From NCBI RefSeq assembly GCF_003946695.1, contig NZ_RHOX01000011.1, positions 20,836 through 84,835 on the forward strand: 64,000 bases of DNA, given 5' to 3'. The translations under genes were made by a program, and so were the position numbers. The stretch is from Lapidilactobacillus bayanensis (lineage in GTDB: Bacteria; Bacillota; Bacilli; Lactobacillales; Lactobacillaceae). Positions 1-8,759 of this stretch are shown piece after piece. The notes beneath the pieces were generated by a model that was given only the letters and a program-made list of their open reading frames with translations, did not search any database and was not told the origin of the DNA. The stretch's first letter is position 1. Each line of letters opens with the position of its first letter.

Positions 1-1
1 C

Positions 2-1531
2 AACCAAATTCCGCTGATTAAAGATGTTTTACAACAATTACCAGAACCAACGTTGCAAAAACTAGGCATTGAGTTGGATGACCTTGCTGATATTCGTGAT
101 TTAATTCAGCGGGCCATTAGCGAGGACGCACCAATCTCGACGACAGACGGTAATATCATCAAGGCTGGTTTTAATCAACAGCTTGATGATTATCGTGATG
201 CCGTTAACAATGGTCAGAATTTCCTCGTGCAGTTGGAAGCAGATGAGCGCAAGAGAACGGGTATTTCCACGTTAAAAGTTGGTTATACTCGTGTTTTCGG
301 ATACTATATCGAAGTTACCAATGCCAACAAAAATAATGTGCCCACTGATCGCTACCAGCGTAAACAGACGTTAACCAATGCTGAACGTTACATTACGCCA
401 GAATTAAAGGATCATGAAGCACTAATTTTACAGGCCAAAGAAAAATCAACAGAATTAGAATACCAACTTTTTGTGAATGTTCGTGATCAAATTAAAGCGC
501 AAACTGAACGCATTCAAGCATTAGCTAAACAAATTGCCGCCTTAGACGTTTTGCAAGGCTTTGCGGTTGTCAGTGAGAATAATCGCTACGTACGACCAGA
601 ATTATCTACCCGCAGTCAAGATGTGGAGATTGTCAATGGTCGTCATCCGGTGGTTGAACAAGTTTTAGCAGCGAATGAGTTTATCCCTAATTCAGTTAAG
701 ATGAATAAGGGAACCGATATTTTGCTAATCACCGGGCCAAATATGTCAGGCAAAAGTACTTATATGCGACAATTGGGTTTAATTGTCATCATGGCGCAAG
801 TTGGTTGTTTCGTGCCGGCGGATCACGCCAAGTTACCAATTTTTGATCAAATTTTTACGCGAATTGGCGCGGCTGATGATTTGATATCTGGTGAAAGTAC
901 CTTCATGGTAGAAATGAAAGAGGCCAATGATGCACTGCTTCATGGCACGCGTCATAGTTTGCTGTTGTTTGATGAATTAGGCCGCGGAACTGCCACCTAT
1001 GATGGCATTGCTTTAGCCGATGCAATTATTGAGTATATTCATGATCATCTTGGTGCTAAGACTTTGTTTTCGACTCATTATCATGAATTAACGCAATTAG
1101 CAGACCGCTTACCTAAATTACGTAATGTGCATGTCGGTGCCACTGAAGAGCATGGCAAATTAATTTTCTTACATCAAGTCTTGCCTGGATCTGCGGATAA
1201 GTCTTATGGCATTCATGTGGCCAAATTAGCCGGGTTGCCCAATGATGTGACCCAGCATGCTGCACAAGTACTGGAAGTATTGGAAGCTGAAGGCAGCGAT
1301 CTAGTCAACGATTTACCAACAGCCGAACAATTACCGTTGTTTAGAATTGCCGAAGAACCAGAAACACACCCAACACAACAACCTAAGCCAGTAACAGAAC
1401 CCGCACCAGAAACGAAAAAGTTACTCGCCGAGATTAAAAATACAAATCTAATGCAAATCACACCAATCGACGCCATAAATTTAATCAACCAATGGCAAAA
1501 AGAAATAGAGTGCGAAAAGCAACAGGATTGA
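2..1531 (+). CDS. mutS: DNA mismatch repair ATPase MutS (C-terminal part, 5' end outside window)
   Basis: MutS recognises mismatches and, after ATP binding, recruits MutL. The reading frame is open from base 2, so the gene enters from the left and about 510 C-terminal residues are present. Seen: the lever/clamp region with the GYYIEVT segment near 300-320, the Walker A motif GPNMSGKST near 734-760, Walker B with LLLFDELGRGTATYDG near 960-1010, and the STHYHELT signature near 1072-1090. The C-terminal helix-turn-helix dimerisation region follows, then a poorly conserved Pro/Gln-rich linker and a short tail ending in LINQWQKEIE, which is usual for Firmicutes MutS. mutL follows on the same strand after about 325 bp, so the pair is not tightly coupled. 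Identification is secure; the start cannot be judged. Confidence 0.97.
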   Translation, partial: NQIPLIKDVLQQLPEPTLQKLGIELDDLADIRDLIQRAISEDAPISTTDGNIIKAGFNQQLDDYRDAVNNGQNFLVQLEADERKRTGISTLKVGYTRVFGYYIEVTNANKNNVPTDRYQRKQTLTNAERYITPELKDHEALILQAKEKSTELEYQLFVNVRDQIKAQTERIQALAKQIAALDVLQGFAVVSENNRYVRPELSTRSQDVEIVNGRHPVVEQVLAANEFIPNSVKMNKGTDILLITGPNMSGKSTYMRQLGLIVIMAQVGCFVPADHAKLPIFDQIFTRIGAADDLISGESTFMVEMKEANDALLHGTRHSLLLFDELGRGTATYDGIALADAIIEYIHDHLGAKTLFSTHYHELTQLADRLPKLRNVHVGATEEHGKLIFLHQVLPGSADKSYGIHVAKLAGLPNDVTQHAAQVLEVLEAEGSDLVNDLPTAEQLPLFRIAEEPETHPTQQPKPVTEPAPETKKLLAEIKNTNLMQITPIDAINLINQWQKEIECEKQQD

Positions 1532-1541
1532 TTGCGGAGCT

Positions 1542-1591
1542 CTAACTAGAAAGCACAGCAGGGTGTTAACCCAGATGGGATTTCTAGTTAG
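1542..1591. repeat. Inverted repeat downstream of mutS
   Basis: Perfect 11-bp arms CTAACTAGAAA (1542-1552) and TTTCTAGTTAG (1581-1591) flank a smaller GGGTGTTAACCC hairpin. It lies 11 bp after the mutS stop codon. There is no U-run, so it is not a classical terminator; it could stabilise the mutS mRNA 3' end. The sequence shows only the symmetry. Confidence 0.6.
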
Positions 1592-1629
1592 ACATAGCAA
1601 TCAGTTGCTTTGAGCACGTTTCAGATCAG

Positions 1630-1739
1630 AGTGCGGAGAAAGTCGGGTTGACAATGAGCATTAAGAAAGCAATGAAAAAGTTCGTTCTTTGAACTTATTC
1701 ATTGCTGGCTTAAGCGGAGTTGTCAGACTTTCGCAGCAC
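1630..1739. repeat. Family B palindromic intergenic repeat, copy 1 (mutS-mutL gap)
   Basis: Imperfect palindrome of about 110 bp. The outer arms are GTGC-GGAGAAAGTC and GACTTTC-GCA-GCAC, with GTTGACAA/TTGTCA inside. It is bordered on both sides by the motif CACGTTTCAAATC or CACGTTTCAGATC, which also borders the family B copies at 36994-37221 and 51594-51823. It is non-coding in all frames. The rest of the 325-bp mutS-mutL gap holds the inverted repeat at 1542-1591 and an AT-rich mutL leader. Confidence 0.65.
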
Positions 1740-1856
1740 GTTTCAAATCATTCCTCCATTAAGAATCACCAAGAACCAAGATTTTGTTCCAGTTTCGTCA
1801 TTATTTTTCAAGTAAACAGGCAAACAATCAAGCAATAGAGAGGCAGAGAGTGATCA

Positions 1857-3878
1857 GTGGGAAAAATTCATCAATTATCAGAACTGTTAAGTAACCAGAT
1901 TGCAGCCGGAGAAGTGATTGAGCGGCCTGCCTCCGTTGTGAAAGAGTTGGTAGAAAATGCCGTTGACGCTGGTGCGACGAAAATTCAAGTTTTCCTCAAA
2001 GATTCTGGCTTGACTGAAATTCAAGTCATTGATAATGGTTCTGGTTTCGCCCCAGACGATTTGGAAATTGCTTTTCTGCGGCACACAACGAGTAAAATTG
2101 CTTCTCGTGAGGATTTGTTTCGTGTTCATTCGTTAGGTTTTCGTGGTGAGGCCTTAGCCAGTATTGCGGCCGTTGCTCATGTCACCTTGAAGACCAGTAC
2201 TGGTGAACCAGCCAGTGGTCGGGAAATGCTGATTTCACCTGACGAATCGGAAATTCATCTTGCTGGTCATCCTCAAGGCACCACTTTAACCGTGCGGGAT
2301 TTATTCTACAATACGCCAGCACGATTGAAGTATTTGAAGTCTGTTTCGACGGAATTGTCACATATTGCCGATATTGTGAACCGAATTGCCTTAAGTTATC
2401 CAGGAATTGCGTTTACCTTAGTCAATGACGGCAATCAAATGTTAACCACTGCTGGTAATGGTAAGTTGCAACAAACAATCGCGGGAATTTATGGCTTGGG
2501 TGTGGCGCGGGAATTATTATCAATCAATGGTTCTGACTTAGATTTCGAAATAAATGGTTATGTATCGCGACCAGCTGTTACTCGGGCCAGTAAGAATTAT
2601 TTATCATTTCTAATTAATGGTCGTTATATTAAGAACTTCCAGTTGAATAAGGCGTTGATTGAAGGCTATGGATCGAAGTTAATGGTTGGTCGTTATCCAG
2701 TTGCTGTCATCAATATTAAAATGGATCCCTTATTAGTTGATGTCAACGTGCACCCAACGAAACGAGAAGTGCGTTTGAGTAAAGAGCCAGAACTGATGAA
2801 ATTATTAACACAGCTTGTCCGGATCGCCTTAGGTAAAGAGAATTTAATCCCAGATGCGCTAAAAAACTTACAAAGTCACCGTACTACTGTTGATTTAGAA
2901 CAATTGCAAAGTGATTTGGAACAAGCAAGTGCGACACAACGTCAACAATATCAACAACACAACGATATCGCAGAAACGCTTCCAGATTATCAAGCTGATT
3001 TTAATGCGCCGGACCAAGCGACAACTTCCTTTCAAGCGTCGTCGAGTCAAAACACAGCTAACAAGGATCAGGTGCCTTCTAGCGCCAACAATTCAAAATG
3101 GGAGCCAGTTCCCCAAGTCAACACAGATCAGTCGATCTTCAAGGATCCAGATCAGTTGGCAAGCTGGGATGATTGGGTGCGTCAAGATCCGCAGCCACGA
3201 GCTTTTTCAAAACAGACACAGCCGTTGAACGAAACGGAATTATTACCGACAACACCAACACCGGCGCAACGTTTTCCTGACTTAAATTACGTTGGCCAGG
3301 TTCATGGTACTTTTTTAATTGCTGAAAGTGCAGATGGCTTTTATATTCTTGATCAGCACGCTGCCCAAGAACGGGTCAAATATGAATATTATCGTGTCGA
3401 GATTGGCAAAGTTTCTCAAGATCAGCAGAACTTGTTAGTTCCAATTGTTTTAAATTATTCTGCCGCCGATTTTGTGCGGATTAAAGCCCATTTAACATTA
3501 TTGGGCAATGTGGGTATTCATCTCGAAGTTTTCGGGGAGAATAGTTTCATCGTTCACACACATCCAACTTGGTTTGTTGAGGGACAAGAAGAAGCAACGA
3601 TTGCCGAAATGATTGATTATTTCTTAGCTGATGGCAATATCTCCGTCACTAAATTCCGTGAAAAAACGGCAATCATGATGAGTTGTAAACGTTCGATTAA
3701 GGCCAATCATCATTTAGAGCCTGCTCAAGCCAAACAGTTATTAATCGATTTGGCTCAAGCCGAAAATCCCTTTAATTGCCCGCATGGCCGACCGGTTTTA
3801 GTTCATTTCAGTGATCAGGACCTAGGCAAAATGTTTAAACGAATTCAAGATCCGCATCAACATTGGGATGGTGAATAA
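1857..3878 (+). CDS. mutL: DNA mismatch repair endonuclease MutL
   Basis: MutL couples MutS mismatch recognition to strand incision; Gram-positive MutL is itself a nicking endonuclease. Start GTG at 1857 gives MGKIHQLSELLSNQIAAGEV, the normal N-terminus. The GHKL ATPase domain occupies residues 1 to about 330, with the IERPASVVKELVENA helix (N box), DNGSGF, RHTTSKI and GFRGEALASIAAV motifs. Residues about 340-470 are a Gln/Ser/Thr-rich linker of low conservation. The C-terminal dimerisation and endonuclease domain has the metal-binding motif DQHAAQERVKYE near residues 498-509, then CKRSIKANH and CPHGRPV. Length of 673 aa is typical. ruvA follows after 120 bp, a common Lactobacillaceae order. 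Confidence 0.97.
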   Translation: MGKIHQLSELLSNQIAAGEVIERPASVVKELVENAVDAGATKIQVFLKDSGLTEIQVIDNGSGFAPDDLEIAFLRHTTSKIASREDLFRVHSLGFRGEALASIAAVAHVTLKTSTGEPASGREMLISPDESEIHLAGHPQGTTLTVRDLFYNTPARLKYLKSVSTELSHIADIVNRIALSYPGIAFTLVNDGNQMLTTAGNGKLQQTIAGIYGLGVARELLSINGSDLDFEINGYVSRPAVTRASKNYLSFLINGRYIKNFQLNKALIEGYGSKLMVGRYPVAVINIKMDPLLVDVNVHPTKREVRLSKEPELMKLLTQLVRIALGKENLIPDALKNLQSHRTTVDLEQLQSDLEQASATQRQQYQQHNDIAETLPDYQADFNAPDQATTSFQASSSQNTANKDQVPSSANNSKWEPVPQVNTDQSIFKDPDQLASWDDWVRQDPQPRAFSKQTQPLNETELLPTTPTPAQRFPDLNYVGQVHGTFLIAESADGFYILDQHAAQERVKYEYYRVEIGKVSQDQQNLLVPIVLNYSAADFVRIKAHLTLLGNVGIHLEVFGENSFIVHTHPTWFVEGQEEATIAEMIDYFLADGNISVTKFREKTAIMMSCKRSIKANHHLEPAQAKQLLIDLAQAENPFNCPHGRPVLVHFSDQDLGKMFKRIQDPHQHWDGE

Positions 3879-3998
3879 ATAAGGTGGTTCAAATTTTGGT
3901 AGATTAAATTAGACTTGATTAATCTGCACCTAAAGTCGGTTCACACGAACAGTTGTTTTGTGTTAAAATTTTTGTTAGGTTCAAGAAAGAGGTTGGAC

Positions 3999-4598
3999 AT
4001 GTACGAATATTTAATTGGCGTTGTCACCGTGGTTAAACCCACGTATTTAGTTCTAGAAGTCAATGATATTGGTTATAAATTATTAGTGGGCAATCCATAT
4101 ACCTATCACGTAGGACAATCGACGACAATTTATGTGGAACAAGTTATTCGTGATACTGAACAGGTTCTGTATGGTTTTACTGATGAAGCCGAGAAGAATT
4201 TGTTTGATCAATTGACAAGTGTGGCGGGTATTGGGCCAAAGAGTGCACTGGCAATCTTAGCCGCTAATGACAAAGACGGGTTAAGACTAGCGATTGTTAA
4301 CGGTGATGTGAAGTTCTTGACCAAGTTCCCTGGCGTCGGTAAGAAAACCGCGCAGCAAATTATTCTTGATCTGAAGGATAAAATGACGGTGACCAATCAA
4401 GATGTTTTGAAGAAGAATACCAGTGAACAATCTGATTTATTAGAGCTGGATACTGATTTTGCCGATGGGATGGCTGCCTTAGCTGCCTTAGGTTATGCTA
4501 ATAAGGAATTGGAACGCATTAAAGACAAGCTAAAAGCGCAAACTTTGCAAGGACCCGACGAATACGTTCGAGCTGGGTTAAAATTATTAAGTCGCTAA
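3999..4598 (+). CDS. ruvA: Holliday junction branch migration protein RuvA
   Basis: RuvA binds four-way junctions as a tetramer and loads the RuvB motors. ATG at 3999, after GAGG, gives MYEYLIGVV, the family N-terminus; an in-frame upstream extension to 3915 has no family match or good ribosome site. 199 aa. Seen: N-terminal OB fold (residues 1-62), tandem helix-hairpin-helix motifs (LTSVAGIGPKSALAIL and FPGVGKKTAQQIILDLK, about 70-130), an acidic linker, and a C-terminal three-helix RuvB-binding domain ending YVRAGLKLLSR. It is followed after 44 bp by ruvB in an evident operon. Confidence 0.97.
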   Translation: MYEYLIGVVTVVKPTYLVLEVNDIGYKLLVGNPYTYHVGQSTTIYVEQVIRDTEQVLYGFTDEAEKNLFDQLTSVAGIGPKSALAILAANDKDGLRLAIVNGDVKFLTKFPGVGKKTAQQIILDLKDKMTVTNQDVLKKNTSEQSDLLELDTDFADGMAALAALGYANKELERIKDKLKAQTLQGPDEYVRAGLKLLSR

Positions 4599-4642
4599 AC
4601 GATTAAGCGCGTATTTAAAGATAACTGGTGAGGAGGTGCAAA

Positions 4643-5668
4643 ATGACAGATCAAAATCATGACGACGAACGAATTATTGGTGATGAACCGCTAGATGATT
4701 CAGAAAATGCGATTGAAAAATCACTGCGGCCACATTATCTAAATGAGTATATCGGTCAAAGCAAAATTAAAACCGAGTTAAAGATTTATATTGAAGCAGC
4801 CAAGCAGCGTCAAGAAGCAATGGATCATGCTTTACTCTTTGGCCCGCCAGGTTTAGGTAAAACCACGCTGGCCTTTGTGATTGCTAATGAATTAGGTGTT
4901 AATATTCGCACGACGTCTGGTCCAGCAATTGAAAAAGCTGGTGATTTGTTATCGGTGTTAAGTGAATTGCAAGCCGGGGATGTGCTGTTTATTGACGAAA
5001 TTCATCGGTTACCGCGAGCAGTTGAAGAAACTTTATATTCGGCCATGGAAGATTTTTATGTCGATATCATCGTCGGTCAAGGACCAACCGCGCATCCAGT
5101 TCACTTCCCACTACCGCCATTCACTTTAATCGGGGCCACGACACGAGCAGGTTTATTATCCGCTCCGTTACGCGATCGTTTTGGTATTTTGGCATCGCTT
5201 AATTATTATGATGCTAACGATTTACAAGAGATTGTCTTAAGATCTGCCGATGTGTTGCAAACTAAAATTACACCAGAGGCAGCCTTAGAAGTTGCCTTAC
5301 GTGCGCGGGGAACACCACGAGTGGCCAATCGTTTGTTGAAACGAATTCGTGATTTTGCGGAGGTCTCTCATCAAAACGTGATTGACCAAGAATTAGTATC
5401 AACCGCCTTAACCCAATTACGAGTTGACCGTTCTGGCTTAGATCAAGTTGATCGGCGGTTATTAACCATGATGATTAATTTATATAATGGTGGACCGGTT
5501 GGTTTGAAGACCATTGCCGTTAATATTGGCGAAGACGTGGAAACAGTCGAAACAATGTATGAACCATTCTTATTACAGAATGGTTTTTTGAAGCGAACTA
5601 GTCGGGGGCGCATGGTGACGCCGAAAGCTTATCAACATTTAGGAATTACCTTACCAGAAAATAATTAA
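4643..5668 (+). CDS. ruvB: Holliday junction branch migration ATPase RuvB
   Basis: RuvB is the hexameric AAA+ motor that drives branch migration with RuvA. Start ATG 4643 is placed by AGGAGG at 4631-4636; an upstream GTG at 4628 precedes this ribosome site and is rejected. 341 aa. Walker A GPPGLGKT lies near residue 67, Walker [11 protein letters not shown] near 116-125, sensor 1 GATTRAG near 170, and arginine finger segment APLRDRF. The C-terminal winged helix includes [10 protein letters not shown] and ends with [11 protein letters not shown]. Gene order ruvA-ruvB-queA-tgt is standard for lactobacilli. Confidence 0.98.
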   Translation: MTDQNHDDERIIGDEPLDDSENAIEKSLRPHYLNEYIGQSKIKTELKIYIEAAKQRQEAMDHALLFGPPGLGKTTLAFVIANELGVNIRTTSGPAIEKAGDLLSVLSELQAGDVLFIDEIHRLPRAVEETLYSAMEDFYVDIIVGQGPTAHPVHFPLPPFTLIGATTRAGLLSAPLRDRFGILASLNYYDANDLQEIVLRSADVLQTKITPEAALEVALRARGTPRVANRLLKRIRDFAEVSHQNVIDQELVSTALTQLRVDRSGLDQVDRRLLTMMINLYNGGPVGLKTIAVNIGEDVETVETMYEPFLLQNGFLKRTSRGRMVTPKAYQHLGITLPENN

Positions 5669-5684
5669 TAAAAGAGGAAAAGTA

Positions 5685-6716
5685 ATGCTTACAACTGAAG
5701 ATTTTGATTATGATTTGCCTCACGAATTGATTGCCCAAACGCCAATTGAAAAACGTGATACGTCACGGATGTTAGTTTTAGATCATCTGACAGGGGCGAT
5801 GGCGGACAAACATTTCTACGATATCATTGATCAATTAAACCCTGGTGATGCGGTTGTCATGAACAACAGTCGGGTTATGCCAGCACGGATTTACGGAATT
5901 AAAGCCGATACTGATGGTCATGAAGAAGTACTGTTATTACGTAACACTCAAGGCGATGAATGGGAAACTTTGATGAAGCCTGCGCGTCACGCTCGCGTTG
6001 GCACTAAGGTTATTTTTGGCAATGGCGAGTTAACCGCCACAGTGACGAAGGAACTTGAACACGGTGGCCGGATGATCAAATTCGACTACGATGGTATTTT
6101 CCTAGAAATTTTGGAAAAGTTAGGTGAAATGCCTTTACCACCATATATCAAAGAAAAATTAGATGATCCTGAACGTTATCAAACCGTTTACTCTAAAGAA
6201 TTAGGGTCTGCGGCTGCACCAACTGCTGGATTGCACTGGACGAAAGAATTATTGCAGAAAGTTCAAGATAAGGGCGTTAAATTAGTCTACTTAACGCTCC
6301 ATGTTGGTTTGGGAACATTCCGCCCTGTTACGGAAGATAATATTGAAGATCATAAAATGCACAGTGAATTCTACCAATTCAGCCAAGAAGCAGCCGACAC
6401 ATTAAATGAAGTTCACAAAAACGGCGGCCGAATTGTGGCAACCGGAACGACTTCAATCCGAACTTTGGAAACAGTCGCCACCAAATTCAATGGTGAATTA
6501 AAAGAAGATAGTGGTTGGACCGATATCTTTATTAAGCCTGGTTATGAATGGAAAGCCGTTGATGCCTTCATTACTAATTTTCATTTACCAAAATCAACTT
6601 TGGTGATGTTGGTTGCTTCGTTTACTGGTCGGGAAAATATTTTAAATGCTTATCAACATGCTATTGAAGAGAAGTATCGCTTCTTTAGTTTTGGCGATGC
6701 AATGTTTATTAAGTAG
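5685..6716 (+). CDS. queA: S-adenosylmethionine:tRNA ribosyltransferase-isomerase QueA
   Basis: QueA transfers and isomerises the ribosyl moiety of S-adenosylmethionine onto preQ1 in tRNA, giving epoxyqueuosine. ATG 5685 follows AGAGGAAAAG by a short spacer. 343 aa is the normal length. Family signatures are [14 protein letters not shown] at the N-terminus, [13 protein letters not shown], the [12 protein letters not shown] motif, [11 protein letters not shown] and the C-terminal [19 protein letters not shown]. It is immediately followed by tgt (12-bp gap), which acts one step earlier in queuosine synthesis. Confidence 0.98.
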   Translation: MLTTEDFDYDLPHELIAQTPIEKRDTSRMLVLDHLTGAMADKHFYDIIDQLNPGDAVVMNNSRVMPARIYGIKADTDGHEEVLLLRNTQGDEWETLMKPARHARVGTKVIFGNGELTATVTKELEHGGRMIKFDYDGIFLEILEKLGEMPLPPYIKEKLDDPERYQTVYSKELGSAAAPTAGLHWTKELLQKVQDKGVKLVYLTLHVGLGTFRPVTEDNIEDHKMHSEFYQFSQEAADTLNEVHKNGGRIVATGTTSIRTLETVATKFNGELKEDSGWTDIFIKPGYEWKAVDAFITNFHLPKSTLVMLVASFTGRENILNAYQHAIEEKYRFFSFGDAMFIK

Positions 6717-6728
6717 AGGAATGATTAA

Positions 6729-7871
<1,143 letters not shown>

Positions 7872-7999
7872 GTTTGGTGTAGTAGTACTTTAGAATGATT
7901 TTTCGTTGTAAACGTAACTTTTTTGGGTAGATACTGGAAGTTTAGTAATTGCTTTGGTACAGTATAACTAACAATCTATGAAATTAACGAGGTGTAATT

Positions 8000-8407
8000 T
8001 TGAATAATCTTTTATTAGCAGCATCAACTGCGAGTCCGGCCGGTGGTAGTTTTTCATTCTTAATTATTATTGCCATTATGTTTGCTGTGATGTACTTTAC
8101 AATGATTCGTCCAGGTAAGAAGCAACAAAATCAACGGCAAACAATGCTTGAGGGCATGAAGAAGGGTGACGCCGTTGTGACGATTGGTGGTCTTCATGGC
8201 GTGATCGATACGATCAATGCTGCCGATGGTACTGTTGTTATTGATGCAGATGGCATTTTATTAACTTTCAACCGGACAGCTATTCGTGACGTTAAGCCAG
8301 GTGTTGGCACAACACCAGTCGCACCTACTCAGGAAGAAACAACTGTTTCAGAAGAACCAACGGTTGATACACATGAAGAGAGTGCAGACGATTCAGATAA
8401 TCAGTAA
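8000..8407 (+). CDS. yajC: Preprotein translocase accessory subunit YajC
   Basis: YajC is a small inner-membrane protein of the SecDF-YajC complex that assists protein export. Start is TTG at 8000, with GAGGTG about 5 bp upstream. Residues about 18-38 form one transmembrane helix (FLIIIAIMFAVMYFTM), followed by the conserved RPGKKQQNQRQTMLEGMKKGDAVVTIGG region and a small beta-rich cytosolic domain. Residues from about 105 form an acidic Thr/Glu/Asp tail longer than in many relatives, giving 135 aa in total. The location after tgt is the classic queA-tgt-yajC arrangement. Confidence 0.95.
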   Translation: MNNLLLAASTASPAGGSFSFLIIIAIMFAVMYFTMIRPGKKQQNQRQTMLEGMKKGDAVVTIGGLHGVIDTINAADGTVVIDADGILLTFNRTAIRDVKPGVGTTPVAPTQEETTVSEEPTVDTHEESADDSDNQ

Positions 8408-8436
8408 ACTTAGCTAATTGCGTTTTTGGCAATCGG

Positions 8437-8590
8437 GTAAGTGAGAAGAATGAATAGAGTTTGCTGGCTTTTACGCAAACAAGTTTTAACCGAGCAAGAC
8501 ATTATCATGCGGGTGTTTGAAGTCAGCTGTTCATTTCATGACCGTGTAAATCAAGAGAACTGGGATTTTTTATCCCTGTTCTTTTTTTAT
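8437..8590 (+). terminator. Intrinsic terminator after yajC with upstream family E hairpin region
   Basis: The hairpin AGAACTGGGAT/ATCCCTGTTCT (about 8556-8581) has a single T-T mismatch and is followed by seven T residues: a good Rho-independent terminator. Upstream lies the box TTTCATGACC (from 8533) and a weak outer inverted repeat reaching back to about 8437. Similar boxes (TTTCACGACAAC or variants) directly precede the look-alike hairpins at 13775, 54870 and 62309, so this counts as a copy of intergenic family E. The remaining gap up to 8653 shows only AT-rich spacer. Confidence 0.75.
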
Positions 8591-8653
8591 TCTCCAAAAT
8601 ATTTGCGGTGAATTTCCTTGCCAATTAAGGCTTTTGAAAATTATTTTAAAAAT

Positions 8654-8671
8654 TGGTGAAAGAATTCACGG
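8654..8671. promoter_or_regulatory. Rex-like redox operator upstream of adhE
   Basis: TGGTGAAAGAATTCACGG matches the Rex consensus TTGTGAAnnnnTTCACAA at all core positions (GTGAA-N4-TTCAC), 12 of 14 specified bases, and ends 7 bp before the adhE -35 box. Two further direct half-sites TTGTGAAA lie downstream of the -10 at 8713-8720 and 8733-8740, exactly 20 bp apart. Rex releases DNA when NADH/NAD+ is high and commonly controls adhE in Firmicutes. Binding is inferred from sequence alone. Confidence 0.6.
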
Positions 8672-8678
8672 AAAACCC

Positions 8679-8707
8679 TTTACAAATTAAATGAAATAAG
8701 GTAATAT
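8679..8707 (+). promoter_or_regulatory. Sigma-A promoter of adhE
   Basis: -35 TTTACA (8679-8684), 17-bp spacer, -10 TAATAT (8702-8707). It is flanked by the Rex-like palindrome and the two TTGTGAAA half-sites, so repressor bound there would block polymerase. Confidence 0.75.
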
Positions 8708-8759
8708 AGTTCTTGTGAAATGAATAACTAATTTGTGAAATTCTGAGGAGGATTCACCC

